Positions 12,701 to 24,801 of a DNA stretch of 64,000 bases are shown here, piece by piece. The notes under the pieces are model-generated. The model saw only the letters and a program-made list of their open reading frames with translations. It made no database searches and had not been told where the DNA came from. Position 1 is the first letter of the stretch; each line of letters begins with the position of its first letter. Source of the stretch: Pelodera strongyloides (Eukaryota; Nematoda; Chromadorea; Rhabditida; Rhabditidae); NCBI GenBank assembly GCA_036852015.1, contig JAANDG010000446.1, forward strand, positions 59,026 to 123,025, written 5' to 3'. The translations under genes and the position numbers were made by a program.

Positions 12701-15700
12701 AAGTATAGATGCAATTAAATAGGTGTGAGCTTCCGTGTTCTTTTTGTGAGTTTCCGCGTCCGTACCGCAAACATTGAACAGTTTGAACTTCCATTTCAGT
12801 CAAGTCGCGGACCTGCAAGTAAAAGGAACAACTTAACCATTTTATGCGTCTAGATTCTTTCTTGTTGCTTTGCAGCAAAAATTCTACTGCTAACGTTGTC
12901 TTAAAATTAAATATCACCGAACTGGCGGAATTCCGTGTTGGTTTCCGTAAAACGTGCAGCTATGTCTTTCGTTCTACGGCATTCAATAGCTACAGATGAA
13001 AAGCAAACGGCAGTTAACAAGTAAGAACACCTTATCTTTCTTACACTTACCCCAATTATAAAAAGAAGGGAACCAACCCTGTCTAATTGCGCGGGCCGCG
13101 GTCTCGGATCAAATTTCCCTAATACGGTTGCGAGCCGCTTGTTTACAAGGACTGAACAGCTCTCCTCCGGCTCGAGAAACTTGGTAACACCGCCTTCGCT
13201 CACCAGCAACTAGAATTAAAAAAACAACGATCGTTAATGATCCCAACTTTAACAAGGCTGTTAAAGGTCAGCATGAAAGGCAACAGTCATCTTACTCCAA
13301 TAGCATACTAATATGCCTACACCTCCAAACTCAGTAGAAATTCAACAGGAATCATGTTCGGTCCAACATCAAATAGCGGCCTTCGTTACCAAGAAACAAT
13401 AACTACCTTGAAAGCATGGGATGGAACGGCCATTTCTTCTTTTCCATTTTGTATGTCTTCCAAATTATGCTTAAACTTCTCCTTTACTGCATTCAGCTCC
13501 TTCGCGTAGTTGACAACGTCCGGCGCCGTCACCTTAATTAGTATTTTGTGACACACACGCAAAGATACTATAAATTGTAATTTAGAAACAAAAAGAAGAA
13601 GTTGGAGTTTCAGTAAAATTGCACAGCTTACCACTTCGCGATTTTGAGACAATAAAACATTATTATGGACGCATATGAACCTGGGCGTTTGAAAATAGAT
13701 ATGTGGTATAAAATATAAATAATGGAGAGAAACTATGATTTCCTACCCTGACAATCGGTATTACACCCTTCACAGAAGAGTGTAGAGTTAGCCATGGACT
13801 GGGGCAAATGGAATTCCATCTCTTTTCTCTTTCTAAAAAAAGAATTTAGGGATGAGAAAATTAGAATTCATACAACGATATCATCGAGATTCATATACAT
13901 TACAAGGTCGGTATTGCCCAAAAAATCAAAGATACACTTGTCAGACAAAAAAGAATACACACCTTCAACCGGGTTTAAGATTTGAGCTGCAACTGTAGGT
14001 CCCAGTGTAACGTATCCCTCATGACCACGGCACTAAAATAGCATGTTAAAATGTTCAAGCAGGAAACAAATATCAATCAATCTTAGAGGATGGTGTGACA
14101 CTGCAGAAATTTTGGCGTAAAACGTGACGGAAGAATTCCAGAATCCAAACTAACCTCAATTTCAGCAACTAGTCGATCATCCGGCTCCTGATCCTTATAA
14201 CAATGCGACTTGACAGAACCTACGAACGTGGCTAATCGATCCTTCGGGACTTCTCGTTCCTTTGGAGGAACACCAAACGCAGTAAATTCACTCTCGTCCT
14301 GCAAAAAAAGGTATTACAGTCATTTTATATAGCCAAGAATGCTAGGCAACTAATTGCGATGCAACTATTCACTAACAACACTGGTGGACAGTCTACGAAG
14401 TAAACAGATGAAAATATACGAAAACAACCATGATTGGTAACAAAAGCACAATCCCAACAAGAAATACAATGTATAAAATTACCGTTGTCCAATCGATGAA
14501 CAGAGATCCTTCAAAAATGTTCTCTCGCAAAGGGTCGGAAGGATCCTAAAGATTAGAGTCAAACGTTAAATTATCACCTTAAGAAAACACTCCGAAAAAA
14601 ATGAAGCAAATAATAGACATCGTCGGGAAACAATACAGAAGGAACATTCAATGTGAAAATTTGAACCAAAACAACCAGCCTTTTCGTCACAAGTGATCGC
14701 CGTGTCAATAGCATCGATTTCCGAAATTTGGCGGCCCATTTTATCGAATGGAGAAACCGATTTGAACTCGGCGGTTAACTGAAATTGATGCGCGGTAACA
14801 TATAAACGTTTAGCGAACAGCTAAAAGATCATCTATTAGGCATTTTATAGAGATACATGAATAGACAATGAATATAACTTGATTCGCGGACACGGAATAA
14901 CAACACTGGAACCAAGAAAAACATGAGGCCGATCAGGGATTCTTTCACAGCTTCAACAGTAGTTTCAGAGGGCGAATCCCTTGTTTGACGGTCTCGTAAT
15001 CGTATATTGACGTAAGAGGGTAGTGGGTAGGGAGGCAACGAAATCAACAGTGTGGTATAATTGCAAGTTGTTAGCATTGGAACACTGACAGGCTTCAATT
15101 CCGGGACAACCAGAAACACGACAACGCTGGTTGCCAGTGCACTGTATCATCACCAAGCAACACGAGACTACAACCTGACTTCCATCAGCTCAGTGAATAC
15201 ACATAAAACTCATTTTATATTTGAACAGGTCAACGCAAATTTACGGCGGATATAACAACGAATTGCTGCTACATGAATGTATGTGATAAGTAACGACGGT
15301 GGTGATAAGATCATCACTATCATACGAACAGAACAGATTATAACAGAAATTATACATGACATCACTCACATTATACGATGCTCGGGTGCGCTGCGTCTTC
15401 CACCAAGCCCACTCTCCATCGTCACGGAAAAAGGGGTCGCCCCAAAGACCCGAACTTGGTTGTGTTTTCCTGGAAAACACTTTTTTACGGTGGATATAAA
15501 GCTGGCCATTAATTTGCAAGATGACCATTTTCATGTTGTTTACCAACTAAAAAAAACGTCGCGTGCCAGTGATATCATACTCGTTCAACACAAAAACGCG
15601 TTAAATTACTAATTGACAGGAAAAACCCCAGTCGAGTGACTACTGGTCAAAACATTAACAAAACACTTACACAGACGATTGAGAAGAAAAACCGCTCTCC

Positions 15701-16032
15701 ACTTCGGATGGATTATCGAACGAGTCAAAAACCGTCGTTCGACGTACATTACGACGAGCAGGCCATCTAAATTTAATGCGAAATAAGACAAAAGGCAGTG
15801 ATCTTCACAGGCACCCAGAGTTCGAGGAACTGTACACTCCAAAGACATACTTTTAAAGACGAACAATACTTTGTAATGAGATCAACTGCCCTTCAAAAAG
15901 ATAAACACCGTTGAAATAAGGTCAAACTTCAAACCGTTGGGTACGTAGTGGTGGAAGTTCATCTTCCACCTGTGCGTTTCTTTCGTCAGGTGCTGCAAAC
16001 GTAGAGCCAGTCTCGCTGTTCCTGACGTTCAT
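6770..16032 (-). CDS. Large RBR (RING1-IBR-RING2) E3 ubiquitin ligase
   Basis: RBR ligases pass ubiquitin from an E2 to a RING2 cysteine and then to substrate. The module is explicit on the minus strand. RING1 is in 8631-8486 (CPVCMSPVS ... [13 protein letters not shown]), then 8264-8178 ([15 protein letters not shown]). IBR is in 8002-7853 (YFSCLTPDC) and 7631-7436 ([12 protein letters not shown]). RING2 is in 7257-7175 (KRCPKYGC) and 7082-6999 ([16 protein letters not shown]); the catalytic Cys of AGCNH is codon 7058-7056. The last exon, 6874-6770, ends in TAA.

Exons fitting upstream: 16032-15935 (ATG), 15766-15673, 15546-15370, 14778-14676, 14545-14483, 14298-14155, 14032-13963, 13832-13747, 13680-13632, 13532-13407, 13209-13074, 12989-12918, 12812-12636, 12433-12329, 12206-12114, 12013-11924, 11804-11749, 11606-11489, 11439-11279, 11042-10941, 10763-10672, 10450-10355, 10189-10097, 9919-9752, 9501-9378, 9090-8967. 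The product is about 1,200 residues. The RBR order and spacing resemble plant DEAH11/12, but no helicase motif is seen upstream. Junctions near 14.6, 13.7, 12.9 and 11.45 kb do not join in phase. Confidence 0.85.
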
Positions 16033-16201
16033 GTGCAAACGGCTGAAAACCAATTTATTTCGAAAGTGAATTTCAGCATTAACATAACGTATTTTCTGCT
16101 AGCAGTCAAAAATCAGTAAGTCTAGCTGCGCCGAATGAGGCAACCCGCCTCTCTGTGTGTAACCCGCTGTTAGGGGCAATCAGTACTGGCTGGGTGAAAA
16201 A

Positions 16202-16254
16202 GGTGCGTGTAGCTCAACCGATGAGTGCTTGTCGAGTAGTCAAGGGTTCGCCAC
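16202..16254 (+). repeat. Degenerate tRNA-derived (SINE-like) fragment
   Basis: TAGCTCAACCGATGAG resembles a Pol III A box, and AGGGTTCGCCAC, about 30 nt later, a damaged B box. The cloverleaf stems do not pair well, so this is not a functional tRNA. It lies just upstream of the RBR gene start. Confidence 0.3.
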
Positions 16255-16367
16255 TTTTTCCACAACAGGCCAGATTGTCGCCTAGGAGTAAGGAGGGCTA
16301 AGTAATCCCCTGAATAACGTGATTTGCTTAGCTTAGTGGTAGACAAAACGAATCAATATTCCTCTCT

Positions 16368-16571
16368 CTAAAATACTGTTTCTGATGGTGCCCAAAGAGA
16401 AATGGGACCTATTCGGAGGAAGAAGACTCGCGCAGTTTCGCGTGCTGCCGTGATATTAAACAGGAAATCATAACAGACCCTGCTCTGTAGTCTTCTTCGA
16501 TTACCAGACTCGATGATCCCTCCGAATCTTGGTGATGACGGAACAGAGAAAATCAATAACAGTAGCTGCAT
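16368..16571 (-). CDS. Doubtful small ORF with signal-peptide-like start
   Basis: A 67-codon minus-strand ORF begins MQLLLLIFSVPSS, a plausible secretion signal, followed by a basic stretch with one cysteine. It lies about 340 bp upstream of the RBR start on the same strand. No family, splice context or repeat of the pattern supports it. It may be chance. Confidence 0.2.
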   Translation of the reverse strand: MQLLLLIFSVPSSPRFGGIIESGNRRRLQSRVCYDFLFNITAARETARVFFLRIGPISLWAPSETVF

Positions 16572-16572
16572 A

Positions 16573-17711
16573 GTGGATGGCACGTAATGAAAATACATTA
16601 CAAAAATTCAAGGATCACAAATGCAATGTCACCTTCACTTCGTCTTCGTAGGTGTCGTTCAATGTCCCCGTCCCCGATCCGTGAGATGATCGGTCGAAAA
16701 CTCCTGAAAGGTCTTTTTTGTGAATGCAAGCAAAGTATAGCGAAACATGGAGCAAGGAAGTATCCGTAAACATGACAAAAATAAAGTTCGAAAGTTAGTA
16801 TACTTCTTCAAATGATGAAAACGACAACTTCGAAAAGTGGCGAAGCACTGCTAATTTAAATTATTTCTCATTAAAAATTGTCGTGGAGCATGCCGGTCAA
16901 GCTTGATCGGAGAAATGAAAAAGCACAAAAAATTATCGCATTTAGTACATGATCAGCAATCATTGGTCTTAAAAATTATGCAGTGATTAGACATTTTTTA
17001 AATTGAGGGCGCAAAAAAAAGAGGAAAAGTGGCACGATGCCAAGCGCTCCACGAGCATCCAAATGACGAATAATCAACGGGCACTTTGTCAAGCGCTCCA
17101 CGAGCATTCAAATGACGAAAAAGCGCTCTACAGCATTCAAATGTTTTCCCCACTTTTGGTCACATAAAATTAGTTATATTAAAAAAATGGCTTAACACAC
17201 CGGAAACCACGAACCACACTAGCCACATGTTTGGAGCATTTTCGATTAATAAAAACATATTTTGAAAGTTTCTGGTTCTTCTGAATTTTCGCCTACCAAT
17301 TTGCAAGTAATGAATAAACTGTAATGGAAAAGAGTATGGATAAGAGCAGGAATTATACGGAATAGTGAGACAGGAATGAGACAAGACAAGGTTTCACAGA
17401 CGTCCGGTTCAGAACTATTACTGTGAAAACCGCATTTCCTTGCGCCTAGAACTCACAGAGTTATTCCCCGGCAAACAGTCCGTCCGACCAGGTACAGTAG
17501 TCATAAACGCCAAAATACGGATTTACGGTTACGGTCCATCTTTATTATTCTTCTTCACAGTAATGTAAAAACGAATGAAAGTGATTCTTACAATAGTAAC
17601 AAGGAGTTTCCAATGCTTAAAGAATCAGTTTTGTCAGAATCAATTGTTGCGCTTTAGGGTAATTATTGGAAACGCCTTGTCATTATCGTAATAACGATCT
17701 TCATTCGTTTA
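16573..17711. other. Intergenic stretch with short CGCTCCACGAGCAT repeats
   Basis: No coding exon could be supported. At 17040-17142 the phrase AAGCGCTCCACGAGCATTCA occurs nearly three times, the last copy shortened. Confidence 0.5.
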
Positions 17712-17972
17712 TGGGGGTTTGCAAGTATGCCAAAAACCGCGAGTTTTCCTTGCAAGTATCAATTCGCAAGATCGTGTGCTTTTTACACAACTTTACCGTA
17801 ACTTTGACACATCCGCACTATAGAAAATCCGCCATCAAAGACATTTTTTGTTGAACAATTGGTCCCGTGGCGATCGGTCGTAAAAACTGCCTGTAGATAT
17901 GCTCGTGTAGTGCCAAGATACGGTAAATTTTTCGATACTTGCAAGGAAAATCGGGCATACTTGCAAACCCCA
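17712..17972. mobile_element. 261-bp MITE, long-TIR family, copy 2 (inverted)
   Basis: It has the same length and ends as the element at 1266-1526, in the opposite orientation, and near-identical interior sequence (for example CTACAGGCAGTTTTTACGAC on the opposite strand). The strong similarity suggests recent mobility. Confidence 0.8.
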
Positions 17973-18289
17973 TTACCCATTATTATGTAAAAAAAGAATG
18001 CAAGTGGCCGGACATAAACCGTAAGAATCTATATTGGGCGTAAGGAAATGCGGTTTTCACATAATATTTCTGAAATTCCGGACATTCTGTACAAGTAAAC
18101 TAGAAATAAAGTAATGAACAAGAAAAACAAGTCGCATTTGATGAGAACTGTGATCGAACCTCGAAGAGTTGAACATAATGTATGCATGTCGCATGTTAAC
18201 TTCAACGGATGCATACTTACACAGTCCGTCAATATTGATAAATAAATTGACAAATTTACTACAAAATAATTTACATACACATCATTTAG

Positions 18290-18775
18290 GTTGCCAAAAA
18301 TTTATTCAAACAAAGTATACACAGAAAAGGTTTTTAAGTCGGCTCGGGGTTTGGTCGGAGAAATCAAATCCATCACGTTGATCCTTGGAACGATTGCTGC
18401 TGGAAACAGTGCGCGAATTAGACTAGGTTTAATACATATATAACTCTTTATTCAACACATAAAGTATGAAACATATAGACGAAGAAAAAAAAACACAATG
18501 TTCATGTCCCATGTTTGAAGTTCCAGTTCCGCTTACTGTGCATTATTATAGTTCAGTGTTGTGGTGAGCTTGTAATTCCAACCAAAAGAAACAAAGTGTG
18601 TGTTTAGCACATTTATTTATTCTACACCATTCCAACTTCATGGAGCGTGCATCTGTACAAATTATTATAGTTAATAGTTTGTTTTATCGATGAAGTATGA
18701 TGCACAATAAAGTGAGCTTTAAACGTTTGATGAGACAAATCAACAGACAAAAAAAGGCGTAGATTGCATATCGGA
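18290..18775. mobile_element. Fold-back element, second and partly deleted copy
   Basis: It shares the 1835-2400 element's centre (CTTGGAACGATTGCTGCTGG near 18384) and right arm (ATGTTCATGTCCCAT, then CAACAGACAAAAAAAGGCG near 18740). Most of the left arm is missing. It overlaps the proposed last exon of the minus-strand gene at 18622-18810. Confidence 0.55.
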
Positions 18776-19571
18776 TTAAACGGCCCTGGCTCTCTATTTG
18801 ATAACCTCTTCTGTAAATATAAGATCAATTACCAGTTATCAGCTCTATTTCGGAGCTCACCTGGTATTGATTTGAGACTCCATTGGTAATGCACCCATTT
18901 TTGTTCATCGCTTCGCAACATCCATTTTCTGATTCACTCAATGATCGTTGCATCAATTGACAAATTCCCTAGAAAATACAGTAATGGATCTGTATCTACT
19001 ATTGCTAAAGTGACCTGCTCTATGAATAGCTGAGAGTATTTTCTCACATTCTTTGACATTCCTCCATATTGTGTTCGTTGTTGAAGATTTTCAGTGACAT
19101 ATGAATCGCACCAATAAGGATCACGCGTGGCACACCCGTACATACCAGGACCGGATGTAGCGTATCCGCCTGAATTGCTTTTAATACATTATTCAATGTG
19201 GCCTTGAATAAACCATATAAAGAAACATGATTTACCTAATATATTAGTCAGTGATTTGTGTGAATTAATACCGGGTCACATCCTTGAACTAATGCGAACG
19301 AGACAACTGATTTACAAGTTATTGGAATTATAAGAAACATGTCTTACGATCAAATGGTGACTGGACGTAATCCCTCTGCATGGAAGTTTGCATAGTATTC
19401 ATATTGACTGAATCCCTCATTACCGCTTGTCCAGTGTTATCAAGGACTTCGTTCGGTATAAAGGTTCGATAGGGCCAATAGAGAACCCTGCTCGGATCGT
19501 TTTGCGTCTGCGCTAGGACTGGAAACAATTGCATAATTTCTTCAATTTTTCTGTGATAAATCTTCCATACC
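18622..19571 (-). CDS. Unrecognised cysteine-bearing protein, 3' part of a gene
   Basis: Four minus-strand exons join in phase: 19571-19348 (in 2, out 1), 19169-19015 (in 1, out 0), 18968-18861 (0/0) and 18810-18622, ending at TAG. Donors are gtaaga, gtcact and gtgagc; acceptors are CAG/TAG type. The reading is convincing: FPVLAQTQNDPSRVLYWPY, then GPGMYGCATRDPYWC, then GCCEAMNKNGC. The spaced cysteines suggest an extracellular or secreted protein. The 5' exons were not found, so this is partial. The last exon runs into a fold-back repeat, and an AATAAATAAA signal follows the stop immediately. No family is recognised. Confidence 0.55.
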
Positions 19572-19713
19572 CTCAAATGTGGCTGTGAAAACCATGTTTC
19601 TTAGTATGCAAAATTGGGGAAGTTATTTGCGACGGAAGATCTCATAAACCGCAGGAGCTTGAAAATGCGTTTCTGAGCCTTAAATACAAATGCGTTGCAT
19701 AGTAAAATTCTTC

Positions 19714-19769
19714 TTGATACTGATACTCGACACTTGATGCCTGATACTTGATACTGATACTTGATACTC
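19714..19769. repeat. Imperfect TGATACT microsatellite
   Basis: TGATACT/TGATACTTGATAC units are repeated with interruptions. A minus-strand open stretch at 19770-19910 (containing CITCKIGEDIRERRS) runs into it. That stretch might be an upstream exon of the cysteine-bearing gene, but I could not join it. Confidence 0.6.
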
Positions 19770-19910
19770 GGTGCAAGTCCAGAATCCTGTGTGTTTTACT
19801 ATTTTTGGGCGCTGAGTACGGTAACTAGCTGTGGATCTTCTTTCGCGAATATCTTCCCCAATTTTACATGTTATGCAAACAACGGTTATCACAGCCGTGT
19901 TTGAGTAATC

Positions 19911-22900
19911 TGGAAGATTTATCTCAGAAAAATTTAGGGAAAACTTTTTATACGTGGGCCTTTCCCTTTAACTAACTGAATTTAGAAGGAACTTCGTATG
20001 ATAGCGGTAGCGCTAACGATTTGTAACAAAATATTACCTGCCACAAACAAGGAGATTCCAAATAAAAACATAGAAGAATACATAATCGCAAATTCTGTAA
20101 TGATTGTCTTTAGTAGTTTACAGACATTCAAAATTTTTACGTGTCTAGCTGAAGCATGAAACTTAGCGAATGCTCGAAAAGATTCACAGTTGAACGAAAC
20201 TGGACAGTAACTGAGCTAAACTAAGTGCGTTCTTTTGATGGGCGCTAAAGACAATGTAAAACGTAAGCTTCTAGGGATTCTACAAAACTGAGGAAAAGTC
20301 GGATTGGCATTGATGCTTAACTACTTGCGCCTAGGTAAATAAAGCGCATCCCACTGGAGCACTTCATACAACAAGAGATGATATTTGTATACAAATCATT
20401 GTAAAAGAAAAAAAACGGTACTCGATCACGAGGGCATGGGTTAAGAGAACCAGAAACAAGTTTCAGAACAGACGTGTCAAATTTAAGCAAGATGTCTGGT
20501 GAGAAAGAACGAGACTCCATAACATATAAGTATTCCAAGCCACTATGAACTCACAAGTACTCTCACTTATTGTTAGCTGTAAGTGTGTCCATCGGTCAGC
20601 GGAAACCAGCAGCCTAGTGAGCATATGAAGGAATATGAAGATTTGCAATAATTACTCAAAGTTCACGGTTAATTTTCGTCGCGACTGGACCTGAATATTT
20701 TGCCTACATCACATTTCTTTCTAGTCACCACTCGCTTTTCCGCTGATGCGTGCATGGGTACTGATGAGTCGGCGCTCGAACACCAATGGAAAATGAAGGA
20801 CATCGGGGCGCTATATAATCGACATCCTATGTAACGTACACTTCCGTTCGGTAATAAACCAACACTTTCCGTTGTGTAAATTAGGGTCAATTTTCGTTCC
20901 GATGCAAGGACTAAATCCACTTATCATTCCTCAATACATGGTCACAACTCTCCGCTATTTCTTCATTTTCTACCGGACCAATTTTTATTTGGAAAGCGCT
21001 GTTCAACTGGATTAGTACCCATCAAACACTCGCGCCTCACTTCTCACGTGTCTCGCTCCTTTGTTCACGGGATGAACTCGATAAAAGGCCACCCAGCCAA
21101 AATGCACTTACACTCTACAGAACCGCACAGGCCACGTTCCCTAGTTACCTTGGCTTTACAAAACAAATCGCTCATTACCAGACTCATACATGTCCTCGCT
21201 GAACCGAATTGATTCGATTTCGAGACTCCTTTGGGAAAAAGGCCCATAGCACACCAATAGAGTACAAACTCGTCAACCATCACCAAGCCATTGCCACCAA
21301 TTACCGGAATGGTAGTAATGTTCGTCACGCGTTCGGACGTAAAGTGTGCAGGAATGCACTTCCCTGCAGACTATTATCCTCTTTATTTCTATTATTTCTC
21401 TTTACATAATCATTGTTACTTTCGTTAGATTTATCGTAATTATGATTTATGTGTGTTACAACGACGCTCTGTCCCCAGTGACTCATAATTATATGCCGCC
21501 CACATTATTCGAATTTGCCATTTTAGCTTATCATTTTAACTTGGTACGTTGGCTCTGTTTTATCGTTCCTCGCCAGATTATAATGTAACTTCTAATATGT
21601 AAACGTTTTCGTCTCTCGCTTATTATGATGCATCCTTATATTATAAGCGATTTGCTACAATATATTTGCCACTAAACAATGGTTCGCGACATCCCGAATC
21701 GTGGAAGATATTTTCCCCGCTATTCAGATCAAAAACCGTAACCGCACGTTGCGAATTCGGCGAGGATTTCACCACCCTTGAACTTGTCCACTGCCACATC
21801 GGCAGGAAATTTCAGAATTTTTCGCACAGGAACTCTGTACAGTTTACCCGAATAAGGTAATATCGCGGAACCATCTAATTGCATCGAGGCGGCGATAACT
21901 GCGACGGAGCGCACAACTCTTTGCTATGCTTTTGCAGCAAGACATTCAGGTGTTCAATCTGCAACGAACTGCGCACTATGGGTAACCAACGGCTAAGCGG
22001 CTCTGCATTCGTCAGGAATCAAATTCCCTTCGCACTACAAGGCGTCCTGGTGAAACGTTCGAGGAGGAGTGGGAAAAGACTATTCCCTATCTGCTCAATT
22101 CAAGATCTACCTACGCACGAACCGTGTATCACGGTTAACCGTGATTAAGCCCTTAACTTTATTCATTGAACTTTCTTATTCTTTCATATATTGTATAACT
22201 CGTAATATGTATATCTTATTACATCACCCATTACGTATACCAAATGTTACAATAACACATTAGGACACCTACACATTCCTCTCTTCCCCCATATAAAGCA
22301 AATTAGTGTAATATCGGGGCCTTGAGAGGAGACCACCGGACGATCTTTTGATTTGTGTACCAGCTCGTGCCTTTTATTTTTTATCTTTTTGCTACTTTTG
22401 GTTATTGTTTTCCCTTGTTGTTAACTGAATAATATATTATTATTATATTGCTTGTCCACCATACATTACAAACAACACACAAAGCAAACAAAGGAAAAAC
22501 TACTTTCCGTATACCGTGTCCGACAAGGGGTAGTTGGTAAAGAAATTGGCACCTTGTCGGCAGAGCGCGAAAAAACTCCTCCGACGGTCCCTGAGGACGA
22601 GTTCGTGCTGCAGCGTTTTCCAATCTGATCATACTAGCAATGTCGTGAGTTCCACCATTTCATTTGTAGGCTTAAGTTGTGGTCAAAGGTCAAATTTTCC
22701 TTGTAATTCAGTGTTGTGTTCTTTTTCCATTTGTCTCACTTATCATTTGGTGCCGAAGGTATATTTCCTTCTTCATTGTTTCCTTACTTTATGCGTCCTC
22801 CTAGTCTGCCGCATATTCACCAACTCCGGATGAACCTCAAGAAGAAGTCCCGCATCGTATTTTTCACATTCTACACACCACCTTGTCATTGACCAGCTTT

Positions 22901-22995
22901 TTTATATATTTACATAATCAGCATAATCATTGCAATGATGTCACTAACAGAAAGTTAAAATTTACCCTCCCACCAAAAATAAACCTATTTAGCAC
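19911..22995. other. Intergenic/repeat region without a supported gene
   Basis: 20850-20965 repeats the possible LTR fragment of 2963-3130. 21060-22150 has moderately GC-rich short ORFs on both strands that may be retroelement debris, but no diagnostic motif was seen. The rest is AT-rich without a phase-consistent exon chain. Confidence 0.4.
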
Positions 22996-23075
22996 AACGC
23001 AAAACATGGTGCACCGCCTGGAATCGAACCCGCGCATCCGACAGGCGATCATCTTTCCTTCTCTAACATCTATGC
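22996..23075 (-). repeat. tRNA-derived SINE-like head
   Basis: On the minus strand, TGTTAGAGAAGG resembles a Pol III A box and GGTTCGATTCC, about 35 nt later, is a perfect B box. No acceptor stem or proper anticodon arm forms, so it reads as a SINE head rather than a tRNA gene. Confidence 0.4.
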
Positions 23076-23237
23076 GAAAAGAACAAAACGGCACTGTTAA
23101 TTTGGATGTGACCCGAGGCCATGTGTGTCTGTGGACGCACATAATCGACATAAAGGAAATCGACATATTGGTGACCCTCTTCCACCCCAACACGCTCAAC
23201 AAATAGGATCGTTGGATACCAAGACGCAGTCACGGCC

Positions 23238-24801
23238 ATGTCACTCATACTTAGTTAGTTTTATTTTTGTTGTCTATGATTTTGTTGAAACATATAAAAC
23301 CTAATTGTTTCAATTTATGTCGTTGCAAACCATTTGCCACAAACCTTCTTCTAATTTAGTTGTTTTTCTTCCTTTATTGAATAGCCTTTTTTACAGCCAT
23401 TATCACTTCCGGATTTCTTTATTTTTCCTATAAAACGTACAAGAAAAATGCCATGGAAGGAAAGCCGTTGACTGGTTAGTTTTGTTTGCGTATGTTTTTT
23501 CGGTTGGAAATATTTTTGAGAGACACACTGTCATCTAACTCTGGCTTCCTACATGCGAAGTAATGTTATTTGATTCAGTTCCCCGATTCTATGCGCTGTG
23601 CCTTCATTGCGGTCTTGGTGTTTTGATCTTCGGATGTCTTTTTCTGAGTCTCCTCCCATGGGCACTCGAAGGTATGCAGGGCTTTCTGTCATTTATTGTT
23701 CTACAGTCTAGTTGACTGGATGTTCACCGAGAAGTATATATTTTTTCTTAGGCCAACTTGGAGATCTCCTCACACTGCGACTCTTCAAACTTGTCGACGA
23801 ATCTCTGCCTGCATGTTTCGCACTAACTTCCATAATCTTCTCCGTTCTTGCAATGTTGATCAACGCGTTGGCCATCCACGGAACACTGCACAATACGATT
23901 CCTATGGTAAGATTACATATCCTCATAGGGAACAACAGATAAACTAGACTGTTCGTGGATTTGTTCATTCTGTTTCAACTGTATTAATTTCTTGCCAAAC
24001 AGCAATATAATAGACTAAAATTTAGAGCAAGAACATGAATTACGTTCTCGTTCAGGATTTTGCATCGTAATCACTGCATCTAACTCCTATTGTATATGAC
24101 CACACATAAACTTGAATGTATGCACCTTCGCAAGTCTAATGAATTCGCCTCGTCGAGTAAAACAAGATTTTTGTTACAACATGAGGGGAAAGTAAAAACA
24201 AAATCTACACACTTAGTAAATCAGACGTTTTAAATGCGGTAAATAAGTAATGTTTAATGCTTCCCAATTTCAGTGCTCTAAGGTCAGTCTGATCATCGCG
24301 GTTGCCTTTCTCTGCCTCACCAAGCTCATCGTTCTAACCTTCTTCGCCACTCAGCGTAACCTCGGAGATCCTGTCTACCTCATTGTCTTGGAAACGGCTA
24401 CTACTTGTCTGGCTCTGCTAGGTATGGTAATTATTTCAATTTGACTTTCTTCCGCTTCTACACTTTTTGGCTTTTTTTCGTCAAAGGCAAAAAAAGGTTA
24501 AAGCTGGAATTGCCTGGTCCCTGCAGTCTGCTCTGGTCTACCGAAGTATTGTGCTCCAGAGTTAGAGGCCATCTTTGATTACGGAATGTGTGACCAGCCC
24601 AGATCAGATCAATCAGATCCAAGAAGTAATAAAATCTATTACACTCACAAGTCATTCATTAAAAGACATTAATGAAATAATCAATTCCTTTGTTTAGCCG
24701 AAGTGCTCGCCTGTCTTCTTCTGTGTGACGAGTTTGCACAGAACGTTGAGTGTTATGAAGATTATGTGGATTTTGACAATGAGGACAATGTCTTTGTCTA
24801 A
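23238..24801 (+). CDS. Small four-span membrane protein, family unknown
   Basis: Six plus-strand exons are phase-consistent: 23238-23253 (ATG; a very short first exon), 23397-23474, 23579-23671, 23752-23906, 24274-24421 and 24698-24801 (TAA), giving 197 residues. About four hydrophobic helices follow a short basic start: one near GLGVLIFGCLFLSLLPWAL, one near SIIFSVLAMLINALA, one near VSLIIAVAFLCL, and one across ETATTCLALLAEVLACLLL. The tail is acidic (ECYEDYVDFDNEDNVFV). This suggests an integral membrane protein with a cytosolic acidic tail; the family is not recognised. The first exon is the weakest part; exons 2-6 are well supported. AATAAA lies at 25277 and 25516. Confidence 0.65.

Noticed and set aside
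22640..22644. ATGTC/gtgagt as first exon of the four-span membrane protein
   Set aside because: Its phase (2) creates a stop in exon 2; the ATG at 23238 gives the correct phase.
22996..23075. Functional tRNA gene
   Set aside because: The B box is perfect but the acceptor, D and anticodon stems do not form.
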